64,000 bases of DNA from Streptomyces purpureus (GCF_014648195.1 NZ_BMQQ01000015.1:93362-157361); one strand, 5' to 3'. Counted from the first letter of the stretch, positions 7,935 through 18,693 are shown. Numbers and translations: made by a program. The notes: generated by a model not told the origin, from the letters alone.

Positions 7935-9733
7935 GCCGTCTCCTCGATCTCTTCCCGTACCGCCGGGATCGCTTCCCGCCCCAGGGGCAGGGGGTCGTCG
8001 TCGGGCTCGCGGGTGACCACCGCCCGGTAGCGGGGCTCGGTGCGCAGCAGTTCGCGGTGTGTGCCCACCGCCACGGCCTGCCCCTCGTGGACCAGGACCA
8101 CCCGGTCCGCGAGGTCGAGCAGCAGCGGCGAGGAGGCGAGGACGACCGTCGTCCGCCCCTCACGCAGCCGTGCCACACCCGCCGCGACCCGCGACTCGGT
8201 GTGCGCGTCCACGGCCGACGTCGGCTCGTCCAGGACGAGCACCCCCGGATCGGTCACCAGCGAGCGGGCGAGCGCCAGACGCTGGCGCTGCCCGCCGGAC
8301 AAGGAGCGGCCGCGCTCGGTGATCCGGGTCCGCATCGGGTCGCCGTCCGTGTCCACGGACGCCTGCGCCAGCGCGTCCAGGACGTCCGCGCACTGCGCCG
8401 CCGCGAGGGCCTCCTCGGCGCGCACCGCACCGGACGACGGCACGTCGAGCAGCTCGGCGAGGGTGCCGGAGAGCAGCACCGGATCCTTGTCCTGGACGAG
8501 GACGGCGGCGCGGGCCGCGTCCAGCTCCAGTTCGTCCAGCGGCACCCCGCCGAGCAGGACGGACGTGTGCCCCTCGGCCGGCTCCGCCGGATGGCCGCCG
8601 AGCCGCTCGGCGAGCCGCCCGGCCGCGTCCGGGTCGCCGCAGACGACGGCGGTGAGCCGCCCGGCCGGGGCGAGCACGCCCGTGACCGGGTCGTACAGAT
8701 CGCCGCCGTCGGGGACCGCGGTCCCGCGCGCCGTCGACGTACGCTCCAGCGACAGCACCCGCGCGGCGCGCCTCGCAGAGGGCCGGGAGAAGGAGAAGGC
8801 CATCGCGATCTCCTCGAAGTGCCTCAACGGATAGCGGGTGAGGGCCACCGCGCTGTAGACGGTGACCAGTTCACCGACCGAGATCCGGCCGTCCAGCGCG
8901 AGCCGGGCGCCGTACACCACGACCACGATCAGGAGCACGCCGGGCAGGAGCACCTGGATCGCCGAGATCAGCGCCCACATCCGGGCGCTGCGCACGGCGG
9001 CCCGGCGCACCTCCTGGGAGGCGGCGCGGTAGCGGCCGAGGAACAGCTCCTCGCCGCCGATGCCGCGCAGCACCCGCAGCCCGGCCACCGTGTCGGAGGC
9101 CAGCTCGGTCGCCCGCCCTGCCTTCTCCCGCTGGACGTCGGCGCGGCGGGTGGCCCGCGGGAGCAGCGGCAGTACCGCGAGCGCGAGGACGGGTACGCCG
9201 ACGGCGACCACCACCCCGAGGGCGGGCTCGTAGACCACGAGTCCCACGCAGACAAGGATCAGCGTGAGGGCGGCCGCGGCGAACCGGGAGAGCGCCTCCA
9301 CGAACCAGCCGATCTTCTCCACGTCACCCGTCGACACGGCGACGATCTCGCCCGCGGCGACCCGCCGGGTCAGCACGGACCCCAGCTCGGCGGTCTTGCG
9401 GGCGAGGAGCTGCTGCACGCGCGCGGCGGCGGTGATCCAGTTGGTGACGGCCGTGCGGTGCAGCATCGTGTCGCCGAGCGCCAGCGCCGCGCCCAGCAGG
9501 GCGATCAGGCCACCGGCGAGCGCGAGCCGCCCTCCGTCGCGGTCCACCACCGCCTGGACGGCGAAGCCGACGCCGAGCGGCAGCCCGGCGATGCCGAGGT
9601 GGTGCACCATCCCCCAGAGCAGGGACAGGATCTGTCCGCGGAGCTGGCCCCGGCCGAGCCAGATCAGGAAGCGCGTGCCCGAGCGGACGTCGGGCACGCC
9701 TGGGTCGGCATACGGAAGATCGCGAATCTGCAT
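7931..9733 (-). CDS. ABC exporter half with degenerate nucleotide site
   Basis: About 600 residues: six membrane helices and an ATPase domain. The signature is canonical ('RSLSGGQRQRLALARSL') and Walker B is intact ('VLVLDEPTSAVD'). The Walker A region reads 'AVVCGDPDAAGRLAERL' with no P-loop Lys, and the H-loop His is missing ('VVLASSPLLL'). With the partner's broken signature this gives one consensus and one fully degenerate ATP site, a known design in heterodimeric exporters such as TM287/288-type proteins. The start is the ATG at 9733 ('MQIRDLPYADPG'), because the upstream in-frame extension is not protein-like and would run into the divergent promoter region. Confidence 0.88.
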   Translation of the reverse strand: MQIRDLPYADPGVPDVRSGTRFLIWLGRGQLRGQILSLLWGMVHHLGIAGLPLGVGFAVQAVVDRDGGRLALAGGLIALLGAALALGDTMLHRTAVTNWITAAARVQQLLARKTAELGSVLTRRVAAGEIVAVSTGDVEKIGWFVEALSRFAAAALTLILVCVGLVVYEPALGVVVAVGVPVLALAVLPLLPRATRRADVQREKAGRATELASDTVAGLRVLRGIGGEELFLGRYRAASQEVRRAAVRSARMWALISAIQVLLPGVLLIVVVVYGARLALDGRISVGELVTVYSAVALTRYPLRHFEEIAMAFSFSRPSARRAARVLSLERTSTARGTAVPDGGDLYDPVTGVLAPAGRLTAVVCGDPDAAGRLAERLGGHPAEPAEGHTSVLLGGVPLDELELDAARAAVLVQDKDPVLLSGTLAELLDVPSSGAVRAEEALAAAQCADVLDALAQASVDTDGDPMRTRITERGRSLSGGQRQRLALARSLVTDPGVLVLDEPTSAVDAHTESRVAAGVARLREGRTTVVLASSPLLLDLADRVVLVHEGQAVAVGTHRELLRTEPRYRAVVTREPDDDPLPLGREAIPAVREEIEETA

Positions 9734-9890
9734 GACGCCCCAGGTCTTCGAGGGTGGCTGAAACGGTGCAAGGTTCGCGTCGGGGACCGTCCTTCGGCAA
9801 TCGATTTTCCGGCGCCACCGCACAGAACGCGCCAAGATCCCCTCCGGCGGTCTGGTGCCCACCGCCCGTCCCGCGCTTCACTCCGGGCCC

Positions 9891-11486
9891 ATGAGACCTT
9901 CCAGGATCATGGGCATGATCAGCGGTCTGGCCCTCGCCGCCGCCACGCTGCTCGGCGCTACCCCCGCCGCCGCGACCGAGACACCACCGAAGGAATTCGG
10001 CACCGACTGGCACGACCCGCTCACCGCCGCCCCGCCCGTCACCCGCCCCCACACCCGCTCCTGCGAAGTGACCGTCGCCGAGGCCCAGTTCCGCGACTTC
10101 ACCCCCTACCGCGGCACCTACACACCCCCCAAGGCGTGCGCCACCCCCTGGAGCAAGGTCGTGCTCCGGCTCGACGGCACCGTCAAGGGACGTCAGTACG
10201 ACCGCCTCGGCCATCTCGCCGTCGGCGGCGTGGAAGTCCTCCGCACCTCCACCCCGCAGCCCTCGCCCGACGGCATCGCCTGGGCGGTCGAGAAGGACGT
10301 CACCCGCTACAGCGACACCCTGCGCCGCCCGCAGCCGGTGGAGATGCTGATCGGAAACGTCGTCAACGACACCTACACGGGCGTCATCGACGTCAAGGTG
10401 ACGCTGACCTTCTACCCGGCCACCGGCCCCGCGAAGACGCCCCCGACCGTCCCCGACCGGGTCGTGCCGCTCGACTCGGCGACCCTCACCACCCCGCGCA
10501 ACACCGAGCGGATCCTCGCCGAGGTCTACGCGACCGGCTCCGGCGGCGGCTGCGAGGAGTACTGGTACCTCACCACCCCGGACGCGGCGCCCTACACCTG
10601 CAAGGCCACCGACGGCCCGTACCGCGAGGTGCGCATCTCCGTCGACGGACGGCTCGCCGGGATCGCCGCCCCCTTCCCGACCGTCTGGACAGGCGGCTGG
10701 TCCAACCCCTTCCTCTGGTACGTGACCCCCGGCCCCCGCGCCTTCGACGTCCAGCCGGTCGTCTACGACCTGACGCCGTTCGCCGCGCTCCTCAACGACG
10801 GCCGCGCCCACCGCGTCGACGTCTCCGTCGCCGGAGTGCCCGAAGGCCGGACCGGCTGGAGTACCCCCACCAACATCCTGCTCTGGCAGGACGAAGGACG
10901 TGCCGTCGTCACCGGCGCCCTCACACGCCACCGGGAGAGCGAGCCCGCCAACTCCTCCGTGTACACGGCCGGAAGCGAACACCGCCTGGACACGACCGGC
11001 GCCCACCGCCTCACCGTCGCCGGACACCTCGACACCTCGCACGGCCGGATCACCACCACCGTCAGCCGCGCCCTGAGCCACACCTCGGCCCACCGCTGGA
11101 CGGACGGCGAGAGCCGGGACGCGCTCACCGCCACCTGGACCGACCGGGAGAGCGTCACCACCGGCCGCACCACCACCCGCACCGACCGCACGTACACCAT
11201 GGACGGCGAGACCACCCTCGGTGCGGGGGACCGGCTGCGCACGGTCCTGACCCTCGGCGACCGCGCCGACACCGTGACCGTACGCGGCGGTGAGCGGCTG
11301 TCCTGGTCGCGCCTCGACGACACCTACACCGGCGACGCCACGTACACCGCCAACGTCCCGCGCGACCAGCGCCACGCCGTCGGCACCACCTCCGAACGCT
11401 ACCGGCTGTACGGCTCCGGGGGCTGCTACGACCGGACCGTACGCACCGTGCAGGGGACCGTGACCGAGGACCGCCGACGCTGCTGA
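9891..11486 (+). CDS. Secreted peptide-N-glycosidase A-like amidase
   Basis: A 531-residue exported protein. The ATG at 9891 is chosen because it gives a clean Sec signal: basic 'MRPSRIMG', a hydrophobic core, and a likely cut after 'ATPAAA'. The mature part has family hallmarks of PNGase A-like amidases (which release N-glycans from asparagine): 'RSCEVTVAEAQFRDFTPYRGTY', 'VVLRLDGTVKGRQYDRLGHLAVGGVEVLR' (cited in two parts) and 'WAVEKDVTRYSDTLRRPQPV'. A Cys pair 'SGGGCEEYWYL' and 'YTCKATDGPYREV' and a late 'GSGGCYDRTV' may be disulfide-bonded. It converges on a GH109-like gene with a strong hairpin between. Cell-surface or environmental glycoprotein processing is the likely role; the catalytic pair was not identified. 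Confidence 0.82.
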   Translation: MRPSRIMGMISGLALAAATLLGATPAAATETPPKEFGTDWHDPLTAAPPVTRPHTRSCEVTVAEAQFRDFTPYRGTYTPPKACATPWSKVVLRLDGTVKGRQYDRLGHLAVGGVEVLRTSTPQPSPDGIAWAVEKDVTRYSDTLRRPQPVEMLIGNVVNDTYTGVIDVKVTLTFYPATGPAKTPPTVPDRVVPLDSATLTTPRNTERILAEVYATGSGGGCEEYWYLTTPDAAPYTCKATDGPYREVRISVDGRLAGIAAPFPTVWTGGWSNPFLWYVTPGPRAFDVQPVVYDLTPFAALLNDGRAHRVDVSVAGVPEGRTGWSTPTNILLWQDEGRAVVTGALTRHRESEPANSSVYTAGSEHRLDTTGAHRLTVAGHLDTSHGRITTTVSRALSHTSAHRWTDGESRDALTATWTDRESVTTGRTTTRTDRTYTMDGETTLGAGDRLRTVLTLGDRADTVTVRGGERLSWSRLDDTYTGDATYTANVPRDQRHAVGTTSERYRLYGSGGCYDRTVRTVQGTVTEDRRRC

Positions 11487-11499
11487 GCGACCTGGCACA

Positions 11500-11537
11500 C
11501 GCGCGTGGCCCGGCGGATCACGGCCGGGCCACGCGCG
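11500..11537. terminator. Strong bidirectional hairpin
   Basis: Perfect 15-bp stem (11500-11514 with 11523-11537) and an 8-base loop, placed exactly between the stops of the PNGase A-like (+) and GH109-like (-) genes. Confidence 0.75.
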
Positions 11538-11543
11538 CGTAGG

Positions 11544-12956
11544 TCAGGCCGGTCTCACCGAATCCACCCCGGAGCGGGCCTTCCTCCACTCACCCCGGGT
11601 GAAGTCCGGGATCGCCTGCGGCGCGCCCTTCGCCTTGATGGAGGCATGGCTGAGCGGCACCGGCGCCGTCCAGGTCGCCGCGTCGTACACGTCGAAGTCC
11701 GGCACCAGCCCCAGCCGCATGCACTGCATCAGCCGGAACAGCATGATGTAGTCCATCCCGCCGTGGCCGCCGGGCGGGTTGGCGTGCTCCTTCCACAGCC
11801 AGTGGTCGAAGTCGGCGTACTTCGCGAAGTCGCCCCACTGGTGGCCCTTGTGGTCCGGCTCCAGATAGATCCGTGCCGGGTAGTCCTCGAAGACGCCCTT
11901 CGTACCACCGAGGGTGTTGATCCTGCTGTACGGATGCGGGGTGGACACGTCGTGCTCCAGGCGGATCACCCGCCCCTTGGCCGTCTGCACCAGACTGATG
12001 GTCCGGTCGGCGCCGATGTACGACTCCTTCCAGCTCGGGTCGCCGGGCGGCATATGGGCGGCGCGGTACTCGGCGAGGCCGAGCGCGGGCGTACCGAAGC
12101 TGCTGATGGACACCACCCGGTCGCCGCGGTTGAGGTCCATGTAGTTGGCGACCGGTCCGAAGCCGTGGTTGGGGTAGAGGTCGCCCCGCAGCCGGGTGTG
12201 CCACAGCCGCCGCCAGGGCCCCTCGTAATAGGTCGGCGAGAACATCAGCTCCCGCAGATCGTGGTTGTACGCCCCCGCGCCGTGCAGCAGTTCACCGAAT
12301 TTGCCCGCGTGCGCCATGCGCAGGACCCGCATCTCGTTCCTGCCGTAACAGCAGTTCTCCAGCTGCATGCAGTGGCGGCGGGTCCGCTCGGAGAGGTCGA
12401 CCAGCGCCCACAGCTCGTCCAGGCGCATCGCGACGGGACACTCCACCCCGACGTGCTTGCCGCCCAGCATCGCCGCTTTCGCCATCTCGAAGTGGGTCTC
12501 CCAGGGGGTGGCCACATAGACGAAGTCGACGTCCCCGCGGCCGCAGAGGTTGGCGTAGTCGTCCGGGCCGTTGGCGTAGACCGCGGGCGCGGCCTGTCCG
12601 GCCGCGGTCACCTTCGCCGCGGCCCGCTCCGTCTTCTCCCGGACCGGGTCGCAGACCGCGACGACCCGGACGCCGGGCAGGGCGAGAAAGAGGTCGATCA
12701 TGGAGCCGCCGCGGTTGCCGAGGCCGATGATGCCGACCCGTACGGTCGAACGCCCCTCGAAGGGGACGCCGGCCATCGTGCGGCCCTGGCGTGCGGGGGC
12801 GGCGGCCTCGTCCACCGTGGGAGCCGTCCCGGGCGCCGCGGCGATTGCCGGGCCCGCGCCCAGGGCGCCCAGACCCAGACCTGCACCCGCCGCGCCGGCC
12901 GTGGTCCTGAGCACGGAACGGCGGCTGGGACCGCTGCCGGGTACTTCGTCGTTCAT
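11544..12956 (-). CDS. Tat-exported Gfo/Idh/MocA protein, GH109-like glycosidase
   Basis: About 470 residues. The start is the ATG at 12956, with GGAGG five bases upstream; it gives a Tat leader with 'GPSRRSVLRTTAG' and an Ala/Gly-rich core. Then comes a Rossmann domain 'VGIIGLGNRGGSMIDLF', 'GVECPVAM', and a C-terminal domain with 'YNHDLRELMF', 'LWHTRLRGDLYPNHGFGPVA' and 'GHGGMDYIMLFRLMQCM'. These follow glycoside hydrolase family 109, whose members use tightly bound NAD to cleave alpha-N-acetylgalactosamine by an oxidation-elimination route. Alternative: a plain oxidoreductase of the same superfamily. Facing a PNGase A-like gene, it suggests a pair that acts on glycoprotein sugars outside the cell (inference). 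Confidence 0.82.
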   Translation of the reverse strand: MNDEVPGSGPSRRSVLRTTAGAAGAGLGLGALGAGPAIAAAPGTAPTVDEAAAPARQGRTMAGVPFEGRSTVRVGIIGLGNRGGSMIDLFLALPGVRVVAVCDPVREKTERAAAKVTAAGQAAPAVYANGPDDYANLCGRGDVDFVYVATPWETHFEMAKAAMLGGKHVGVECPVAMRLDELWALVDLSERTRRHCMQLENCCYGRNEMRVLRMAHAGKFGELLHGAGAYNHDLRELMFSPTYYEGPWRRLWHTRLRGDLYPNHGFGPVANYMDLNRGDRVVSISSFGTPALGLAEYRAAHMPPGDPSWKESYIGADRTISLVQTAKGRVIRLEHDVSTPHPYSRINTLGGTKGVFEDYPARIYLEPDHKGHQWGDFAKYADFDHWLWKEHANPPGGHGGMDYIMLFRLMQCMRLGLVPDFDVYDAATWTAPVPLSHASIKAKGAPQAIPDFTRGEWRKARSGVDSVRPA

Positions 12957-13092
12957 CGAACCTCCAGGAGCTGGTGAGCTGTCCATGCGCTGGTCCATGA
13001 ATTCCGGTAAGGACCCTGGTCGTTGGGACTGCTGATGCGCAAGGGCGCCAATTGGACTCTTGAGATGAGCAGTTGGACTTGTCGCACGACGA

Positions 13093-13125
13093 AGGGCCCG
13101 GTCGCGACCTTCGCGACCGGGCCCT
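13093..13125. terminator. Perfect 15-bp hairpin
   Basis: Arms 13093-13107 and 13111-13125 pair perfectly over a 3-base loop. It sits just beyond the stop of the flavo/Fe-S protein gene (minus strand) and upstream of the GH109-like gene, so it most likely ends the former transcript. Confidence 0.75.
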
Positions 13126-13153
13126 CCGCTTTCGGCTCTGGTTCAGGGGTTCG

Positions 13154-16105
13154 TCAGATGCGCGTCGCCCGCTCCAAGGCGAGCAGCGCCGACCTGTACG
13201 TGTGGCCGGTGGCCCGGTCCATGCCGATCTCGCACATCCGGTTCGCGGACAGGTACGCGTCGAAGGAGCGGGCGGTCACCTCGGCGGCCTCAGGGGCCGT
13301 CGCGGCGGCGGTCAGCTCCGTGTGCAGCATGCCCCGGTCGCCCGCGAAGGCGCAGCAGCCCGCGTCGATGGGGACGACGACCTCGTCGGCGCAGGCCTCG
13401 GCCAGCGCCGTGAGCCGGTCGTCGTCGCCGAGCCGCCGCATCGAGCAGGTCGGGTGGACGACCGCCGAACCGACCGTACGTACGACCGTGAGGCGGGGGA
13501 GCAGCTCGTCGGCCGCCCAGACGAGGGAGTCGAGGACCTTCAGAGCGCCGTGCAGCTCGCGGTTCTCGTCGGTGAGATAGGGTACGACGTCCTCGGCGAG
13601 ACCGAGGGCGCAGGAGGAGGCGTCGACGACCAGGGGAAGCCGTCCGCCGGCCGTCCAGCCCCAGGCGGCCTCCACGATCCTGTTGGCCATCACCTCCGCG
13701 CCCGCCTCGTACCCCTTGGAGTGCCAGATCGTGGCGCAGCACGTCCCGGTCACATTCCTCGGGATCCATACCGGCCTCCCCGCGCGGTGCGAGAGTGCCA
13801 CGACTGCCTCGGGAAGCGAGGGGGCCCGGCGGCCGTCGGCCCCGTACCCGTCGGTTCCCTCACTCCCGGGGTCGCCGAAGATCCGGTTGACACAGGCCGG
13901 GTAGTAGACGGCGACCGCCCGGGACCGGCCCGTGCGGGGCAGGGCCCGGGCCGCGCCGGGAAGTTCGGGGAGCCAGTGCGGCACGAGGTCGGGGCGCACG
14001 GCCCGGCGGGCGACCGTCGTCACGGCCCCGGTCAGCCGGTCCCCGGCCGCGCCGCCCATGGCCACAGTCAGCCGGGCCGCCGCCTCCACCGCACGGAAGC
14101 GCCGCGCGGCGAGCGCCGCGATCCGCTCCTCGCGCGCGGAGTGCCGCCGATGGCGGAACTCCTTCATCAGGACACCCGTGTCGATCCCGACAGGACAGGC
14201 CAGCCGGCACATCGAGTCGCCCGCGCAGGTGTCCACCGCGTCGTGGCCGTACGAGGCGAGGAGGCCGACCTCCACCCGAGAACCCTCGGCCTGCCGCATC
14301 ATCTCCCGGCGCAGCGCGATCCGCTGGCGCGGAGTCGTCGTCAGATCCCTGCTGGGGCAGACCGGCTCGCAGAACCCGCACTCGATGCACGGGTCGGCGG
14401 CGGCCTCGATCCGCGGGATCGTCTTCAGGCCGCGGAGATGCGCCTGAGGATCACGGTCGAGGACGATCCGTGGCGCGAGCACCCCGTCGGGGTCGATGAG
14501 CTGCTTGAGCCGCCACATCAGCTCCGTGACGCGCTCACCCCACTCCAGCTCCAGGAACGGGGCGATACTGCGGCCGGTGCCGTGCTCGGCCTTGAGCGAT
14601 CCGTCGAACCGCTCCACGATCAGCCGGCAGAAGTCCCCCATGAAGGCGGCGTACCGCGCCACGTCGGACGGCTCGGCCGCGTCGAAGGTGAGCAGGAAGT
14701 GCAGATTGCCGTGGGCGGCGTGACCCGCGACGGCCGCGTCGAAACCATGGCGGGCCTGGAGCGCGGGCAGCGCCTCGCAGGCCTCGGCGAGCCGCCCGGG
14801 CGGTACCGCGAAATCCTCCGTGATCAGGGTCGTACCGGCCGGGCGGGCACCGCCGACGGCGGCGACGAACGCCTTGCGGGCCTTCCAGTAGCCCCCGATC
14901 GTCCGCGGATCGCGGGTGAAGGCGTTCGACACGGAGGCGACCGGGGCGACCAGTTCCAGGCCCGCCAGGATCGCCTCGGCCTTCTCCTCACGGGCGCGCA
15001 GCGCCGCCTCGTCCGCCGCCCGGAACTCGACGAGCAGCGCCGTCGTCGGTCCGGGCAGCCGCGCCCAGTCGGCGGGGACACCCGCCACCGTCACCGAGGC
15101 GCGCAGGGTGTTGCCGTCCATCAGCTCCACGGCGATCGCCCCGGCCTCGGTGAAGAGCGGCACGGCCGCCGCGGCCGCCGACAGGGAGGGGAAGAAGAGC
15201 AGCGCAGAGGAGACCGCGCGCTCCAGCGGAAGGGTGTCGAAGACGACCTCCGCGATGAAACCGAAGGTGCCCTCGGAGCCCACCATCAGCCCGCGCAGGA
15301 TCTCGACGGGCGTGCCGCCGTCGAGGAAGGCGTCCAGGCGGTAGCCGTTGGTGTTCTTGATCGTGTACTTGGCGCGGAGCCGGGCCGTGAGCGCGGCATC
15401 GGCCTCGATCTCCGCCTTCAGCGCCATCAGCCCCGCGCAGAGCGCGGGCTCGGCGCGCGCGAGCTCCTCGTCCGCGGCCGGGTCGCCGGTGTCGACCACC
15501 GTGCCGCTCGGCAGCACGAAGGTGAGCGAGGAGACGGTGCGGTACGAGTCACGGGTGGTGCCCGCGGTCATCCCCGAGGCGTTGTTGGCGACGACCCCGC
15601 CGACCGTACACGCGACGGCGCTGGCCGGATCGGGGCCGAGGACGCGGCCGTAGGGGGCGAGCGCCGCGTTGGCCCGCAGGATCGTGGTGCCGGGACGGAC
15701 CCGCGCCCGGGCGCCGCCGTCCATGACCTCCACGCCCGCCCAGTGGCGGCGCACGTCCACCAGGATGTCCTCGCCCTGGGCCTGGCCGCTGAGACTGGTC
15801 CCGGCGGCCCGGAAGACGACCGCGCGGCCCTTGCCGTGCGCGTACGACAGCACCGTGGAGATGTCGTCGAGGTCCTCCGCCACCACCACGACCTTGGGCA
15901 CGAAGCGGTAGGGGCTCGCGTCGGAGGCGTACCGCACCAGGTCGGAGATCCTGCCGAGCACCTTCTCGGGGCCGAGCAGCGCGGCCAGTTCGGCGCGCAG
16001 GGGAGTGGGCGTGCCCTTGGCCTGGAGGTCCGGCACCCGGTCGGCGGAGGGTGTGCGGTCCCCGCCCGGGCGGAGCGCCTGCGGATTCGGCTCGAGCAGT
16101 GGCAT
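13154..16105 (-). CDS. FAD-binding oxidase fused to Fe-S/CCG module (D-lactate dehydrogenase type)
   Basis: A 983-residue fusion. Residues ~35-290 are a PCMH-type FAD domain ('FRAAGTSLSGQAQGEDILVD', 'GGVVANNASGM', 'GSEGTFGFIAEVVFD'); the middle is the FAD-oxidase C domain with 'AGHAAHGNLHFLLTF' and 'KAEHGTGRSIAPFLE'. Then two [4Fe-4S] motifs, 'CIECGFCEPVCPS' and 'CAGDSMCRLACPVG', and a C-terminal part with two CC pairs ('GTCCATIW', 'DAGCCAFAGD'), resembling the GlpC/LutA cysteine-rich unit. Such proteins oxidise D-lactate or other 2-hydroxyacids and pass electrons to quinone. The exact substrate is uncertain. It lies 63 bases downstream of a MarR gene on the same strand. Confidence 0.9.
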   Translation of the reverse strand: MPLLEPNPQALRPGGDRTPSADRVPDLQAKGTPTPLRAELAALLGPEKVLGRISDLVRYASDASPYRFVPKVVVVAEDLDDISTVLSYAHGKGRAVVFRAAGTSLSGQAQGEDILVDVRRHWAGVEVMDGGARARVRPGTTILRANAALAPYGRVLGPDPASAVACTVGGVVANNASGMTAGTTRDSYRTVSSLTFVLPSGTVVDTGDPAADEELARAEPALCAGLMALKAEIEADAALTARLRAKYTIKNTNGYRLDAFLDGGTPVEILRGLMVGSEGTFGFIAEVVFDTLPLERAVSSALLFFPSLSAAAAAVPLFTEAGAIAVELMDGNTLRASVTVAGVPADWARLPGPTTALLVEFRAADEAALRAREEKAEAILAGLELVAPVASVSNAFTRDPRTIGGYWKARKAFVAAVGGARPAGTTLITEDFAVPPGRLAEACEALPALQARHGFDAAVAGHAAHGNLHFLLTFDAAEPSDVARYAAFMGDFCRLIVERFDGSLKAEHGTGRSIAPFLELEWGERVTELMWRLKQLIDPDGVLAPRIVLDRDPQAHLRGLKTIPRIEAAADPCIECGFCEPVCPSRDLTTTPRQRIALRREMMRQAEGSRVEVGLLASYGHDAVDTCAGDSMCRLACPVGIDTGVLMKEFRHRRHSAREERIAALAARRFRAVEAAARLTVAMGGAAGDRLTGAVTTVARRAVRPDLVPHWLPELPGAARALPRTGRSRAVAVYYPACVNRIFGDPGSEGTDGYGADGRRAPSLPEAVVALSHRAGRPVWIPRNVTGTCCATIWHSKGYEAGAEVMANRIVEAAWGWTAGGRLPLVVDASSCALGLAEDVVPYLTDENRELHGALKVLDSLVWAADELLPRLTVVRTVGSAVVHPTCSMRRLGDDDRLTALAEACADEVVVPIDAGCCAFAGDRGMLHTELTAAATAPEAAEVTARSFDAYLSANRMCEIGMDRATGHTYRSALLALERATRI

Positions 16106-16168
16106 GGCACGGTCCCCTCTGCGGCGTCCCTGGACGGCTCCGCCGCCGGCCGCCCACGCCGGGGCGGC

Positions 16169-16612
16169 TCAGCAGCCCCGCTCGGGCCCGGCGTCGACCA
16201 GAGCGGACAACAGACCGCCGAGCTCCTCGCGCTGATCGACGGTCAATGGAGCAAGGATGTCCTCTGCGGCCGCCCGACGCGCGCTCCGCAGCTGTCGCAG
16301 CGTGGCGCGTCCCTCGTCCGTGAGCTCGATCCGGATCACCCGGCGGTTGGTCGGGTCGGGGGCCCGGCGGACCCGCCCGCCGGCCTCCAGCGCGTCGACC
16401 AGGCTGGTCACGGCACGGGGGACGACCTCCAGCCGCGCCGCGAGATCGGCCATCCGCGGCGGCTCGTCGTAGTGCGCGACCGTGCGCAGCAGCCGGGACT
16501 GGGCGGGGGTGATCCCGACCGGCTCCAGATGCCGCTTCTGGATGCGGTGGAGCCGTCGGGTCAGCCGCAGGAGCTGCTCGGCCAGCAGGCCGTCGGCGTC
16601 GGGGGTGCTCAT
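16169..16612 (-). CDS. MarR-family transcriptional regulator
   Basis: A 147-residue winged-helix repressor. Seen: 'GITPAQSRLLRTVAHYDEPP' (helices 2-3), 'MADLAARLEVVPRAVTSLVDAL' (helix-turn-helix), and the wing 'RRAPDPTNRRVIRIELTDEG'. It is divergent from an ABC exporter gene at 16749 and heads the strand that continues into the D-lactate-dehydrogenase-type gene. The shared 136-base gap carries a repeated 8-base motif (see 16636-16677), so it probably controls the exporter and itself. The inducing ligand is unknown. Confidence 0.9.
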   Translation of the reverse strand: MSTPDADGLLAEQLLRLTRRLHRIQKRHLEPVGITPAQSRLLRTVAHYDEPPRMADLAARLEVVPRAVTSLVDALEAGGRVRRAPDPTNRRVIRIELTDEGRATLRQLRSARRAAAEDILAPLTVDQREELGGLLSALVDAGPERGC

Positions 16613-16635
16613 GCGGGAACATTACCAGGACCAAA

Positions 16636-16677
16636 CTCATTGTGCATATAGGTAACAGTGAGCTAGCCTCTCATTGT
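16636..16677. promoter_or_regulatory. Candidate MarR operator and exporter promoter
   Basis: CTCATTGT occurs at 16636 and again at 16670, and its near-complement ACAGTGAG lies between them at 16655. This gives an inverted pair (7 of 8 matches, 11-base gap) and a direct repeat 34 bases apart. A possible sigma-70-like promoter for the exporter, TTGTGC (16640-16645) and TAGCCT (16664-16669), 18 bases apart, overlaps the motif, so a bound repressor would block it. Confidence 0.4.
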
Positions 16678-16748
16678 CGATCCGGGGTCCGCCGTTCGGT
16701 GCGGGCCTGCGGTCGCACGTCCACGCCCCTAGCGTTACGAAGGAGCCC

Positions 16749-18560
<1,812 letters not shown>

Positions 18561-18579
18561 GCCGAGCGCATGCATGCGA

Positions 18580-18620
18580 CGGCGCCGCCGCACCCCTGGG
18601 ACGGGGGAGCGACGGCGCCG
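18580..18620. terminator. Candidate terminator with repeated palindrome
   Basis: CGGCGCCG at 18580 and again at 18613 can pair, with an inner C-run/G-run stem. It follows the exporter (+) and also lies beyond the stop of the 19-residue micro-ORF (-), so it may act on both. Confidence 0.4.
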
Positions 18621-18633
18621 GAGAGATCAACCG

Positions 18634-18693
18634 TCAGACGAGCCAACCCACGAAGTGGACGACGCCGGCGAGCAGGTTGGTGATGAGGTTCAT
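18634..18693 (-). CDS. 19-residue hydrophobic micro-ORF
   Basis: Reading the minus strand from the ATG at 18693 gives MNLITNLLAGVVHFVGWLV and a TGA stop. AAGGAG lies 10 bases upstream of the ATG, a good ribosome site. The peptide has one His, no acidic or Lys/Arg residue, and is long enough to form one short membrane-associated helix. It stands alone in a ~310-base gap between the exporter and the monooxygenase, with its own upstream space of about 180 bases and a hairpin after its stop. It could be a type I toxin-like or membrane-regulatory peptide, a leader, or chance. Function unknown. Confidence 0.5.
   Translation of the reverse strand: MNLITNLLAGVVHFVGWLV

Noticed and set aside
13073..16651. 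A 1192-codon open frame on the plus strand.
   Set aside because: It is antisense to the flavo/Fe-S protein, whose motifs are unmistakable; long antisense frames are expected at this GC content.
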